Notes under the pieces: generated by a model
Databases searched by the model: none
The model's input: the letters and a program-made list of their open reading frames with translations, nothing else
What the model was told of the DNA's origin: nothing
Assembly: GCF_030518155.1 (NCBI RefSeq)
Contig: NZ_JAULRU010000617.1
Coordinates: 186,001-250,000, forward strand
Reading direction: 5' to 3'
Source of the DNA: Gilvimarinus gilvus
GTDB taxonomy: Bacteria > Pseudomonadota > Gammaproteobacteria > Pseudomonadales > Cellvibrionaceae
Length of the DNA stretch: 64,000 nucleotides
Translations under genes and position numbers: made by a program
In this document: piece after piece, positions 29,375-38,340 of the stretch
How positions within the stretch are numbered: the first letter of the stretch is position 1
How the letters are laid out: every line of letters starts with the position of its first letter

Positions 29375-29448
29375 AGATTGCTTTCGCGATTGATAGTATT
29401 TTAAGTGCGTAAGGAATCCGCATACGCTGCCACTCTGATCCCCTTAAA

Positions 29449-29524
29449 CCGTTCACCATTCTCCGTTTCCCGCCAACCGTTCACCATTCTCCGTCAACCG
29501 TTTCCCGTCAACCCTCAACCGTCC
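29449..29524. repeat. CCGTTCACC-type repeat patch downstream of orn
   Basis: An exact 18-base direct repeat, CCGTTCACCATTCTCCGT, occurs at 29449 and again at 29477, followed by degenerate CCGTCAACC and CCGTTTCCC units. Related sequence occurs at 32884-33075. Confidence 0.8.
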
Positions 29525-29532
29525 CCACTCCA

Positions 29533-30087
29533 TCACCCCAAATCAATAAAGGTTTCACGATAGTGCACCAGCTCGGCAATGGAATCTTTAATATCATCCA
29601 TCGCCAGATGCGCGCCGGACTTTTTAAATCCTTCCAGCGCCGCCGGCTTCCAGCGACGGGCAAGCTCTTTTAGGGTGCTCACATCCAAATTGCGGTAGTG
29701 GAAGTAGCGCTCGAGCGCGGGCATGCCGCGGGCCATAAAGCGGCGGTCCTGGCAAATTGAGTTGCCGCACATCGGCGACTTGCCCGCCGGAACCCACTGT
29801 TCGAGGAACTCAATCGTCGCCGCTTCTGCCGCCTCGATGCTGGTGGTGGAGTTTTTCACCCGCTCGGTCAGGCCGGACTTGCCATGCTGATTGGTATTCC
29901 ATTGATCCATGGCGTCCAGCGCGCTATCGGGCTGATGCACCGCCATTACGGGGCCTTCGGCGAGGATATTGAGGTGAGCATCGGTGACAATGGTGGCGAT
30001 TTCAATAATAACGTCGTTGTCCGGGTCCAGCCCGGTCATTTCCAAATCGACCCAAATTAAATTGTCGGCGCTGACAGTAGGGCTCAT
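29533..30087 (-). CDS. orn: Oligoribonuclease
   Basis: A 184-residue DEDDh 3'-5' exonuclease that finishes RNA decay by degrading di- to pentaribonucleotides, including pGpG from cyclic di-GMP turnover. [20 protein letters not shown] holds the first Asp-Glu, [16 protein letters not shown] the next Asp, and [16 protein letters not shown] the His-x4-Asp. [14 protein letters not shown] is a family signature. It is divergent from rsgA, the usual arrangement in gammaproteobacteria. It bears on the PilZ and HD-GYP proteins further right as part of c-di-GMP metabolism. Confidence 0.97.
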   Translation of the reverse strand: MSPTVSADNLIWVDLEMTGLDPDNDVIIEIATIVTDAHLNILAEGPVMAVHQPDSALDAMDQWNTNQHGKSGLTERVKNSTTSIEAAEAATIEFLEQWVPAGKSPMCGNSICQDRRFMARGMPALERYFHYRNLDVSTLKELARRWKPAALEGFKKSGAHLAMDDIKDSIAELVHYRETFIDLG

Positions 30088-30161
30088 AATCAGTTTCCTT
30101 TACAATAGAGCTTGTAACCTTCGATAGCCCTATCTTAACACCGCTGACCGGGAACTGCCTT

Positions 30162-31175
30162 TTGAGCAAGCGCAAACTGACACGTCGCCAGAGCTGGCGC
30201 ATAGAAAAGATTCAGAAAGAGCGTGAAAAGCGCGCTTCGCGGCGCGATGATAAGGCCGACGAAAAGCTCGGCGAAAGCGACTTAGGGCAGGAGCAAGAAG
30301 GCCTGATCGTAACCCATTACGGCACCCAGGTTATGGTGGAAGATGCCGCCACCAGAGAGGCCAAGCGCTGCCACTTTCGCAGTAATTTGGGAGGGCTTGT
30401 CACTGGAGACAAGGTGATATGGCGCGACGGCAACCCTTTTGGCGTGGTGGTTGCCCGCATCGACCGGGCCACATCGCTAATGCGCCCCGATCCCTACGGG
30501 GATATGAAAGCTGTTGCCGCCAATATCGACCGTATAGCGATTGTTGTAGCGCCCTACCCCGAGCCGCACTTTAATCTGATTGACCGCTATTTGGTCGCGG
30601 CAGAGGCCATTGGCATTGAGCCTGCGCTAGTAATTAACAAGGTGGATTTAATCGACGACCAGCAGCGTGACAAGGTTGCCAATATTCAAGCTTTGTACAC
30701 GTCTCTTGGCTATACCGTCATTCTCGCCTCCGCCACCCAAGACCACGGTCTGGAACCGCTGCGTGACTATCTATCGCACTTTACCAGCGTGTTTGTGGGC
30801 CAATCCGGCGTGGGTAAATCATCCTTGGTCAATGCGCTGCTACCCAAGGCCAATATTCGGGTTGGCGAGTTGAGCGAACGGCAAACCGGCACCCACACCA
30901 CCACCAACGCCACACTTTATGACATTCCGAGCGGCGGAAGACTGATAGACTCTCCGGGCATTCGCGAATTTGGCCTGTGGCACGTTGAGCCGGAAGACGT
31001 TTTGGCAGGCTTTAAAGAGTTTCGCCCCTTCATGGGCGGCTGCAAATTTCGGGATTGCTCACATTCTCATGAACCCGGCTGTGCTATCTTACAAGCATTG
31101 GATGACGGTAAAATCACCGAAGGTCGACTGGACGGTTACCGCCGTATTTTGGCGGATATGCACCCCAATCGATAG
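30162..31175 (+). CDS. rsgA: Ribosome small subunit GTPase RsgA
   Basis: A 337-residue circularly permuted GTPase for late 30S maturation. The order is an OB fold (30-100), the NKVD box (G4), then the P-loop FVGQSGVGKSSLVNAL (G1), TTNATL, and DSPGIREFGLW (G3), followed by the zinc knuckle CKFRDCSHSHEPGCAI. The TTG at 30162 is the start, giving MSKRKLTRRQSWRIEKIQ, which matches the basic N-terminus of E. coli RsgA. It is divergent from orn with 74 bases between them. Confidence 0.97.
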   Translation: MSKRKLTRRQSWRIEKIQKEREKRASRRDDKADEKLGESDLGQEQEGLIVTHYGTQVMVEDAATREAKRCHFRSNLGGLVTGDKVIWRDGNPFGVVVARIDRATSLMRPDPYGDMKAVAANIDRIAIVVAPYPEPHFNLIDRYLVAAEAIGIEPALVINKVDLIDDQQRDKVANIQALYTSLGYTVILASATQDHGLEPLRDYLSHFTSVFVGQSGVGKSSLVNALLPKANIRVGELSERQTGTHTTTNATLYDIPSGGRLIDSPGIREFGLWHVEPEDVLAGFKEFRPFMGGCKFRDCSHSHEPGCAILQALDDGKITEGRLDGYRRILADMHPNR

Positions 31176-31208
31176 CTGTCACTTGCTCTAGTTGTTAAAG
31201 GATTTTTT

Positions 31209-32015
31209 ATGCCCGAGCTGCCACTTATTCTTGAACCCGCTGAACTTTTACCACTACTCGATAGCCCAAAGGCGCCACTGATTATCGACCTGTGCAGTGA
31301 AGACAATTATCGCCGTGGACATATTCCCGGCGCGGTGCATGTGCCACCGCAAATGCTACTGTGCAATCATCCTCCGGCGCCAGGTCGCATTGCGCCCGTT
31401 GAGCAATTAATTCGACTGTTCACCTACCTGGGGCTAACGCCAGATACGCAATTGGTTGTGTACGATGACGAGGGCGGCGGCTGGGCGGGACGCTTTATCT
31501 GGACGCTCGATACCATTAGCCATACAAAATATAGTTATTTGAACGGTGGCTTGCACGCCTGGCTGGGTGAAGAGTACCCCGTCACCGCGGACGTGGTAGA
31601 CCCGCAAAGCCAGCAAGTCGACGTCGAGATTGACTCCAATCATTTAGTGGAAATTCCCGACATACTGACTGGGCTGGAGGATAACAGCATCCAAATCTGG
31701 GACGCACGCGGCCCCGGTGAGTACAACGGCACCAAGGTACTGGCCCAAAAAGCCGGCCATATTCCCGGAGCGATCAACGTGGAGTGGACGGAGCTTATGA
31801 ATCGCCACAACGGCCTGCGCATTCGCGAAGACGCTCGCGAGTATTTACAAGCACGCGGCATTACCGGTGACAAGCCCATTGTCACCCATTGCCAAAGTCA
31901 CCATCGATCGGGCTTTACCTATTTAGTGGGCAAATCATTGGGCTTCGATATAAAAGGTTATCACGGCTCCTGGTCTGAGTGGGGCAACCACCCAGACACC
32001 CCGGTGGAGATTTAA
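31209..32015 (+). CDS. Thiosulfate/3-mercaptopyruvate sulfurtransferase (two rhodanese domains)
   Basis: A 268-residue protein with an inactive N-terminal rhodanese domain (VVYDDEGGGWAGRFIWTL) and a catalytic C-terminal one, whose active loop THCQSHHRSGFTYLVGK has the nucleophile Cys. The loop CQSHHR differs from both the SseA (CGSGVT) and classical (CRKGVT) forms, so donor preference is open. It is cytoplasmic. It lies 33 bases after rsgA and four bases before the MscS gene, so the three may be one operon. Confidence 0.88.
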   Translation: MPELPLILEPAELLPLLDSPKAPLIIDLCSEDNYRRGHIPGAVHVPPQMLLCNHPPAPGRIAPVEQLIRLFTYLGLTPDTQLVVYDDEGGGWAGRFIWTLDTISHTKYSYLNGGLHAWLGEEYPVTADVVDPQSQQVDVEIDSNHLVEIPDILTGLEDNSIQIWDARGPGEYNGTKVLAQKAGHIPGAINVEWTELMNRHNGLRIREDAREYLQARGITGDKPIVTHCQSHHRSGFTYLVGKSLGFDIKGYHGSWSEWGNHPDTPVEI

Positions 32016-32019
32016 CCCT

Positions 32020-32901
32020 GTGGACTGGCTCAACGTCACTTTACTGACCGTCGGCGACTACACGCTTACCAGCGGCGCATTAGTCGCCAGTATTAGCGTT
32101 GTAATTGTTACCTTTATTATCGCCGGGCTTATCAGCCGGGCCATTAATCGCTTATCGCGACTTCGCCCCGCCCACGTCAGCCACCAGATTTACACCATCA
32201 ACCGCATTGTCTATTACGCCGTGATTGTCATCGGCTTTATTGGTGCGCTATCGGTACTTGGTTTTCAGCTCGATAAATTAGTGTTGGTCGGTGGCGCTCT
32301 AGGTATTGGCATTGGTCTGGGGCTGCAATCCATCGTCAATAATTTTGTCTCAGGCATTATTATTTTGCTGGAAAAGTCGATCAAGGTGGGGGACTTTATC
32401 GAGCTCGGCACGGGCTTAATGGGTGAGGTAAAAGAAATACGCCTGCGTTCGACCCTGATACGCACCAACGATAACATCGACATTCTAGTGCCCAGCTCAG
32501 AATTTATTAGCGGCCAGGTCATTAACTGGACACTGGAAGAAAACGTGCGCCGGTTTCGCATCCCCTTTGGCGTCGCCTATGGCTCAGATAAAAACAAGGT
32601 GCGCGATGCCGTACTCGCAGCGGCCGCCAAAGTCAGCTACACCTTAACAGACGACTCACACAAACCCATTGTCTGGATGACCGGATTTGGCGACAGCAGC
32701 CTAGATTTCAGTTTGGGTGTATGGGTAGAGCCCGACGCGGTAAAACGTCCCACCCAAGTCACCTCAGATTACATATGGGCGATAGACGATGCACTGCGCG
32801 AAGCCGGTGTGGAAATTCCCTTCCCGCAGCGAGATTTACATTTGCGTTCAAGTAATGTTGGGTTGGGAGACAGAAAGTCGGATGTGAACGGTGAACGGTG
32901 A
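32020..32901 (+). CDS. MscS-family mechanosensitive ion channel
   Basis: A 293-residue membrane protein with three N-terminal TM segments (about 16-42, 62-86, 93-125) and the MscS pore helix GIGLGLQSIVNNFVSGIIIL, then EKSIKVGDFIEL of the beta domain. It is close to E. coli MscS in length and opens under osmotic down-shock. GTG 32020 lies four bases after the previous stop. The last six codons and the stop fall inside the GTGAACG tandem repeat; because the stop is reached within the third unit, changes in copy number above three do not alter the protein. Confidence 0.92.
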   Translation: MDWLNVTLLTVGDYTLTSGALVASISVVIVTFIIAGLISRAINRLSRLRPAHVSHQIYTINRIVYYAVIVIGFIGALSVLGFQLDKLVLVGGALGIGIGLGLQSIVNNFVSGIIILLEKSIKVGDFIELGTGLMGEVKEIRLRSTLIRTNDNIDILVPSSEFISGQVINWTLEENVRRFRIPFGVAYGSDKNKVRDAVLAAAAKVSYTLTDDSHKPIVWMTGFGDSSLDFSLGVWVEPDAVKRPTQVTSDYIWAIDDALREAGVEIPFPQRDLHLRSSNVGLGDRKSDVNGER

Positions 32902-32937
32902 ACGGTGAACGGTGAACGGTGAACGGTGAACGGTGAA
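32884..32937. repeat. GTGAACG heptamer tandem repeat, 7 copies plus a partial
   Basis: Seven exact GTGAACG units run from 32884 to 32932, then GTGAA. The array starts inside the MscS gene. Read on the other strand it is (CGTTCAC)n, matching the core of the CCGTTCACC patches at 29449 and 33022. Confidence 0.95.
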
Positions 32938-33021
32938 AAAATTATATCAACCCTACTACCGTAGCCTATACAATCCATATATTACTTTTGCATCAGACGT
33001 CTGGCGATCACTCTATACTTC

Positions 33022-33075
33022 CCGTTTACCGTCAACCATTCTCCATCAACACCCCGTTACCCATTCCCCGTCAAC
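33022..33075. repeat. Degenerate CCGTTTACC/CCGTCAACC repeat patch downstream of the GH18 gene
   Basis: CCGTTTACCGTCAACCATTC, then CTCCATCAACACCCCGTTAC and CCATTCCCCGTCAAC form a degenerate version of the 29449 patch. Both lie directly after the 3' end of a minus-strand gene. Confidence 0.7.
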
Positions 33076-34226
33076 TACCGCTCCAGCGCATTGTTAATGG
33101 CATCCAACAGCTGGTTATTATGATCTGACGTGTACTGCCAGAACATCACCCCGCCCAGGCCCCGCTCCTGAATATACTTAACTTTCGCAGCAATAGACTC
33201 TGGGTCGTCGTAACTGACAAACGTTTTTTCTTGCGCGCTCCACAACCAGGGCGCTTTTGCAATATCGTCCCAATGTCGCTGGTAAGTGCCCTTGCCTATA
33301 ACTGACGCAACTAAATTGTTATAGCGCGCACTGCCAAAACTGGGCTCTCCGGCGTCACCAGGTTGGTTTAGCCCTGCCTCCTGTGAATTTACATTCACCC
33401 AGGTGCGCCCATAAAACGCAACGCCGACTACCAGTTTATGTAAGGGCACGCCAGCGGCATTGTGGTTGCGCACTGCGGCATCGGCCGATTGACCAGAGTC
33501 ATCTTCCGCACGACTGTAGAGCGCAGTGTGATGGCCCGTGGTACCGCCTGCGCGAGGGAAATTAAAGTCGTACGCCATGATATTGATGTAGTCGAGGTAT
33601 TTCTGCCACTCGCCGATATCACTTTTCGCCAAAAAATCCGGAAAGCCACCTGTGGCAATCGTCAGCATTAAAGGGCGACCTAGTTCCTCCTCTAAAGAAT
33701 CAAAAGCCGCGCGCAGGCCTTTTAGCACCAAGGCGAAGTTCGTGCCGTCATCCGCGCGGTGTTTGTTACCGGCCCCTGGCAAGCCCGGATACTCCCAGTC
33801 GATATCAATACCATCCAACTGATGACGACGCACAAACTCTACTGCGCTGTTGATGAAAATTTGACGAGATTCCTCTGTGGCCGCCATATCAGAGAACCCG
33901 CCCGACCAGGTCCAACCGCCTACCGATGACAGTATCTTTAAGCTAGAGTTACGCTTTTTCAAATCATTCAGTCGGCGGTAGTTTTGGTCATCAAACTCAA
34001 ACCCGTTCACTATTTTATGATCAACCAGATTTGAAAATGCATAGTTTACATGCGTTAACTTTTCGGCGGCGATGGTGGCAGGATCGAGTGGTTTATCGGG
34101 GCTAAAGACATAGCCAATGATCACCTTATCCGCTTGTGACTTGTCTTCATTGTCCGGCGCAGCGGCTACGCTTACGCCTGTGAATATAGCCAAACAGGTC
34201 AATAGTAGAAATATATTTTTTATCAT
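33075..34226 (-). CDS. Secreted GH18 family glycosidase (chitinase-like)
   Basis: A 383-residue protein from ATG 34226 (AAGGAT upstream). A signal peptide (MIKNIFLLLTCLAIFTGVSV) precedes a single GH18 barrel. LKILSSVGGWTWSGGF and the catalytic LDGIDIDWEYPG (DxxDxDxE) are complete. Further sites are NIMAYDFNF, VGVAFYGRTW and GLGGVMFWQYTSD. The enzyme should cleave chitin or chito-oligosaccharides in the periplasm or outside. No carbohydrate-binding module is present. The open frame upstream adds ten residues that would spoil the signal peptide. Confidence 0.93.
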   Translation of the reverse strand: MIKNIFLLLTCLAIFTGVSVAAAPDNEDKSQADKVIIGYVFSPDKPLDPATIAAEKLTHVNYAFSNLVDHKIVNGFEFDDQNYRRLNDLKKRNSSLKILSSVGGWTWSGGFSDMAATEESRQIFINSAVEFVRRHQLDGIDIDWEYPGLPGAGNKHRADDGTNFALVLKGLRAAFDSLEEELGRPLMLTIATGGFPDFLAKSDIGEWQKYLDYINIMAYDFNFPRAGGTTGHHTALYSRAEDDSGQSADAAVRNHNAAGVPLHKLVVGVAFYGRTWVNVNSQEAGLNQPGDAGEPSFGSARYNNLVASVIGKGTYQRHWDDIAKAPWLWSAQEKTFVSYDDPESIAAKVKYIQERGLGGVMFWQYTSDHNNQLLDAINNALER

Positions 34227-34293
34227 TACGATGAATCCTTTTCGCTTGTGAAGCAATTCATAACGGAAATCATCATCAGGCTCACTGTTGCGG

Positions 34294-35901
34294 TCACTGA
34301 CCGCTATTTTTTATGGGTCTTACTCTATCGCCCTTCCAGATCATTCGGTACAGGTCGTGCCGACGATCTTTCAGATTTTGCACAGTACCGCTGTTTCGCG
34401 CCGTCAACAAGGCCTCGGGCCGAAGATCGGCAAAAGCGACAGTTTCTACGTTTGGATCGGTATCTGCCGCAATTCCATCGCGCGCAAAGCCAAAATCACA
34501 GGGGGTCAGAATACAGCTTTGTGCGTATTGGATATCCATATTGGCAACATTAGGTAGGTTGCCAACATTGCCGGACATTACTACATAGAACTGATTTTCT
34601 ACCGCCCGCGCCTGACAGGAGTAACGCACGCGCAAGTAGCTTTGGCGCTCATCGGTACAAAAAGGCACAAATAAAAAGTGAATACCCTGATCTGCCAAGT
34701 GACGAGCCAACTCGGGAAACTCTGAGTCGTAGCAAATCAATACGCCTATCGGCCCGCAATCGGTGTCGATTGCTCGCAAACTACTGCCGCCCTCGATATC
34801 CCACCAGTAGACTTCGTTGGGAGTGGGGTGAATCTTGGGCTGTTCAAACATCCGTCCGTCGCGCAAGAATATGTAAGCAATGTTTTCGATGCGGCCATTT
34901 TCCATACGAGTAGGGTGAGAGCCCGCAATAATGTTCACGTTATAGTGCAGGGCCATATTGCGAAATGCTTCTTTAAGCCTGGGCGTGTACTTGGTCAGCG
35001 CCTCGATGGACTCAAACGGTGACAGCTCTTGATCTTCAATAGACAGCAACTGCAGCGTCATCAACTCCGGAAATACCACAAAATCACTTTTATAGTCGGC
35101 CACCACATCGACAAAATACTCAATGTATTTCAAAAATTCACCGAATGAGGATATTTTGCGCTGCATATACTGCACGGTGGCCACGCGCACCACCTCGGGC
35201 ATACTCACACCGTATTTTTTCGCCGGCTTGTCATCTTCGGCCGGCACGTTGGGGTTTTCCCATTTCATGTGCACGGCATAGCCCAGGGACTGCTTATCCT
35301 CGTCGAGGTAATCTTCAAGGATGCCGATCATTTCGAAACCGTTGCGAAACTGGAACGACAGTACGGGATCTTTGGCTTTTTTATGCACCACCTGATCGAC
35401 GTAGTTTTCTACCGTTTTGAATTTTTTTATTCGCCTTGCCAAGTTTGGCATACGGCCGGCAAACACAACACCTTTTAAGCCCAGCGACTGACAGAGTTTT
35501 TTGCGCTCGTCATAAAGGCGCTGACCAATGCGGTAACCCCGATAGTCGTCATCCACACACACTTCCATGCCGTAAAGCCAGTCGCCGCGAATATCGTGTC
35601 GCGAAGCATAACCGTTGCCGGTTATTTCGACCCAATTATGCGGCTTGAGCGCGTATTTCCCTGCAATACGGAAGGTGGCGCAGTACCCCACGAGCACTTC
35701 ACCCACCATAACGACTATTTGCCCCTGGGAGAAATTGTTAATTTGGCCGACCACGGCCGAGGGCGCATAGGCCTCCATATTCACAGGTTCGTAGACACGT
35801 TTGGATAAAGCCACAATGGCATCCACATCCGCCAGTGTCGCATTGCGTACCGTCAAATGCGTTTTAGGATCGGCTAGTTTGTTGGCCGGTGGTAAAGGCA
35901 T
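34294..35901 (-). CDS. GNAT acetyltransferase / carbon-nitrogen hydrolase fusion protein
   Basis: A 535-residue two-domain protein. Residues about 17-215 are a GNAT acetyltransferase (EVCVDDDYRGYRIGQRLYDE is the acetyl-CoA loop). Residues about 235-510 are a nitrilase-superfamily amidase with its triad: Glu in FVVFPELMTL, Lys in QPKIHPTPNE, and Cys in GVLICYDSEFPELAR. This fusion is a known bacterial family; substrates are unproven. It is divergent from cti. Confidence 0.92.
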   Translation of the reverse strand: MPLPPANKLADPKTHLTVRNATLADVDAIVALSKRVYEPVNMEAYAPSAVVGQINNFSQGQIVVMVGEVLVGYCATFRIAGKYALKPHNWVEITGNGYASRHDIRGDWLYGMEVCVDDDYRGYRIGQRLYDERKKLCQSLGLKGVVFAGRMPNLARRIKKFKTVENYVDQVVHKKAKDPVLSFQFRNGFEMIGILEDYLDEDKQSLGYAVHMKWENPNVPAEDDKPAKKYGVSMPEVVRVATVQYMQRKISSFGEFLKYIEYFVDVVADYKSDFVVFPELMTLQLLSIEDQELSPFESIEALTKYTPRLKEAFRNMALHYNVNIIAGSHPTRMENGRIENIAYIFLRDGRMFEQPKIHPTPNEVYWWDIEGGSSLRAIDTDCGPIGVLICYDSEFPELARHLADQGIHFLFVPFCTDERQSYLRVRYSCQARAVENQFYVVMSGNVGNLPNVANMDIQYAQSCILTPCDFGFARDGIAADTDPNVETVAFADLRPEALLTARNSGTVQNLKDRRHDLYRMIWKGDRVRPIKNSGQ

Positions 35902-35989
35902 AAAATCTCCTGATTAGTCTTCGCTCGTTCACACTTTAGTGCAATTCGGCTGTGATATGCTATTGGAACCTGTGATTGCGAGGTGGCTA

Positions 35990-38299
35990 ATGCCCAAACT
36001 CTATTGGATATTCATGGCGATTGTATTCGTCGCCGGTTGTAAAGTACTTGAAAATAACCAGACAGATCAGGACTCTCCTCCCGATCCACCAATCACAGCT
36101 GCACAAAATTTACGCTACAACACAGAAATCCGTCCGATCATTGAGGCCCGTTGTACGGTATGCCATGGCTGTTACGATGCCCCCTGCCAACTGAAACTGG
36201 ATGCCGCAGCCGGGCTTATGCGCGGCGCACACAAATCGAAAGTCTACGACGGTGCACGCCTGCTCGGTGGTGAGCTAACCCGACTGTTCGAGGATGGCAA
36301 CAACACGGCGGATTGGCGAAACAAGGATTTTTACCCCGTCATTAATAATGAGGGGGCTGGGCTGGAAAATAATGTGCTGGCCCAACTGTTGCTGCTCAAG
36401 CAGCAGAACCCGCAGCCAGCGACCCCTGTGCTGCCCGAGAGCTTTGACCTCGGCATTAATCGCAATCAACAGTGTCCCAAGCCCGACCAAATCGCGGATT
36501 ATCGCGAACACTACCCCTTATGGGGCATGCCCTATGGCTTGCCGGGGCTGTCGCAGGAGAATCACGATACGCTCATTGCCTGGCTAGAGGACGGCGGCTA
36601 CGCGGCCGCGCCACCCTACGCACCCAGCCCCGAGCTTGTTACCGAGCAGGCCCGATGGGAACGCTTTTTTAACGGCGATGATTTAAAAACACAACTGGTG
36701 AGCCGCTACCTGTACGAGCATTTGTTTCTCGCCAATTTAACGTTCGACACAGACCCCGACCATCACTTTAAGCTTGTGCGCTCCAAAACGCCTCCGGGCC
36801 AGCCAATCGATCGAATCGCGACACGTCGTCCATTCGACAACCCGCATGTCGACCGGGTTTACTACCGGTTATGGCGAGACCCTTCAACCGCGCTCACCAA
36901 AAGCAATATGGTTTACCGGCTCAACGACAACCGTATGGCAAAGTGGCAGCAGTGGTTTTTCAAAGGCAACTACAAGGTATCGGAATTACCGACCTACGAG
37001 CTTAAAGTCGCGTCAAATCCATTTGCCACCTTCGCCGAATTGCCTATTGATGGTCGCTATCGCTTTTTATTAGACGAAGCCGAGTTCACTATAATGAACT
37101 TTATCAAAGGCCCGGTGTGTCGAGGTCAAGTGGCGCTTAACGTAATCCGCGACCACTTTTGGGTGTTTTTTATCTCACCCGACGCTCTGGACACCAAGTC
37201 GGGAGCCGACTTTCTGGCCGACAACGCCCACTATCTGGCTCTACCGGCCGAGGCCGGCAACACCTTTCGCCCGCTCCATCACTGGCGACAATACGCCAAG
37301 CTGCAAAAAGACTACATGGAGGTGCGAGCCGACTATGTTAACCAGCGCATTGAACAGCGGCCCCAACTAACTCTGGATGTCATTTGGGATGGCGACGGCG
37401 TGAATGACAACGCCGCGCTGACAATTTTTCGCCACAACGATAGCGCCAGCGTTACTCGCGGCCTGATTGGCCCGAAACCAAAAACCAGCTGGGTCATCGA
37501 CTACACCCTGCTCGAACGCATCCATTACCTACTGGTGGCCGGATTCGATGTCTACGGCAATGTATCTCACCAGTTACTGAGCCGGTTGTATATGGACTTT
37601 TTACGTATTGAAGGGGAAATGAATTTCGTCGCATTCCTCCCCAAGGACGTTCAAGATCAACAACTTGCACACTGGTATCAAGGGGCAGAGGACGATATTA
37701 ACGATTACCTGGAGCACTACCTTGATCGACTGTCGCCCTTGCATGTGCTGGAATATCAAACCGATGAGCCACGCGATGAACTGTTAAACCGGTTAAATGT
37801 GCAATTAGATCCAGCGCTAAACGCAAGCCCTTATGTACGTCAACTGGCCTGGCCGGACGCCCTACGCGAGACATTTAATGGTCTACAAGCCATCCGCGGC
37901 CAGGCCGCCACGTTAATGCCGGAAGTCAGCCATATATGGGTGCCGCAAGATGGCGTCTACTCCATAATTCGAACCAGCGCCCACAGCAATGTAACGTCAA
38001 TGCTGGATGAGTCATCGCGCCGTCGGCCAGAAAACGACCAATTAGTGATAACCAAGGGGATTGTCGGATCTCACCCCAACAGCTTCTGGCTGCTCAACGA
38101 GGCGGACTGGCCGGTGTTCGGTAAGGACGTCGCCAATCTAAAGACACCTGAAGATTACCGCATTTTGCGGGCGCGCTTCGGCATTGGACGAACAGACCCC
38201 AACTTCTGGGAAATCAGCGATGCCATCCACAGCGCCTATGCTGAGCAACAACCTCAGCGAGCGGGGCTTTTGGATTTTAATCGGCTGGAAAACCGTTAA
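35990..38299 (+). CDS. cti: Fatty acid cis/trans isomerase
   Basis: A 769-residue protein from ATG 35990 (GAGGTGG upstream). It has a lipoprotein-like signal, LYWIFMAIVFVAGC. Cti changes cis to trans unsaturated fatty acids in existing membrane lipids under solvent or heat stress; it acts in the periplasm and binds haem c. The haem motif CTVCH lies near residue 45, and family stretches such as YPLWGMPYGLPGLS and NMVYRLNDNRM are present. Length matches the Pseudomonas enzyme (about 760). Confidence 0.93.
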   Translation: MPKLYWIFMAIVFVAGCKVLENNQTDQDSPPDPPITAAQNLRYNTEIRPIIEARCTVCHGCYDAPCQLKLDAAAGLMRGAHKSKVYDGARLLGGELTRLFEDGNNTADWRNKDFYPVINNEGAGLENNVLAQLLLLKQQNPQPATPVLPESFDLGINRNQQCPKPDQIADYREHYPLWGMPYGLPGLSQENHDTLIAWLEDGGYAAAPPYAPSPELVTEQARWERFFNGDDLKTQLVSRYLYEHLFLANLTFDTDPDHHFKLVRSKTPPGQPIDRIATRRPFDNPHVDRVYYRLWRDPSTALTKSNMVYRLNDNRMAKWQQWFFKGNYKVSELPTYELKVASNPFATFAELPIDGRYRFLLDEAEFTIMNFIKGPVCRGQVALNVIRDHFWVFFISPDALDTKSGADFLADNAHYLALPAEAGNTFRPLHHWRQYAKLQKDYMEVRADYVNQRIEQRPQLTLDVIWDGDGVNDNAALTIFRHNDSASVTRGLIGPKPKTSWVIDYTLLERIHYLLVAGFDVYGNVSHQLLSRLYMDFLRIEGEMNFVAFLPKDVQDQQLAHWYQGAEDDINDYLEHYLDRLSPLHVLEYQTDEPRDELLNRLNVQLDPALNASPYVRQLAWPDALRETFNGLQAIRGQAATLMPEVSHIWVPQDGVYSIIRTSAHSNVTSMLDESSRRRPENDQLVITKGIVGSHPNSFWLLNEADWPVFGKDVANLKTPEDYRILRARFGIGRTDPNFWEISDAIHSAYAEQQPQRAGLLDFNRLENR

Positions 38300-38340
38300 G
38301 CCACTACAATCGACAGCCGCTTCAGGGTAAAGTGCGCGCT

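Noticed and set aside
32884-32937. Heptamer array as a phase-variation switch of the MscS gene
   Set aside because: The stop codon is reached in the third unit, so any copy number of three or more gives the same protein.
32884-33075. CRISPR array
   Set aside because: Units are seven bases with no spacers, and no cas genes are present.
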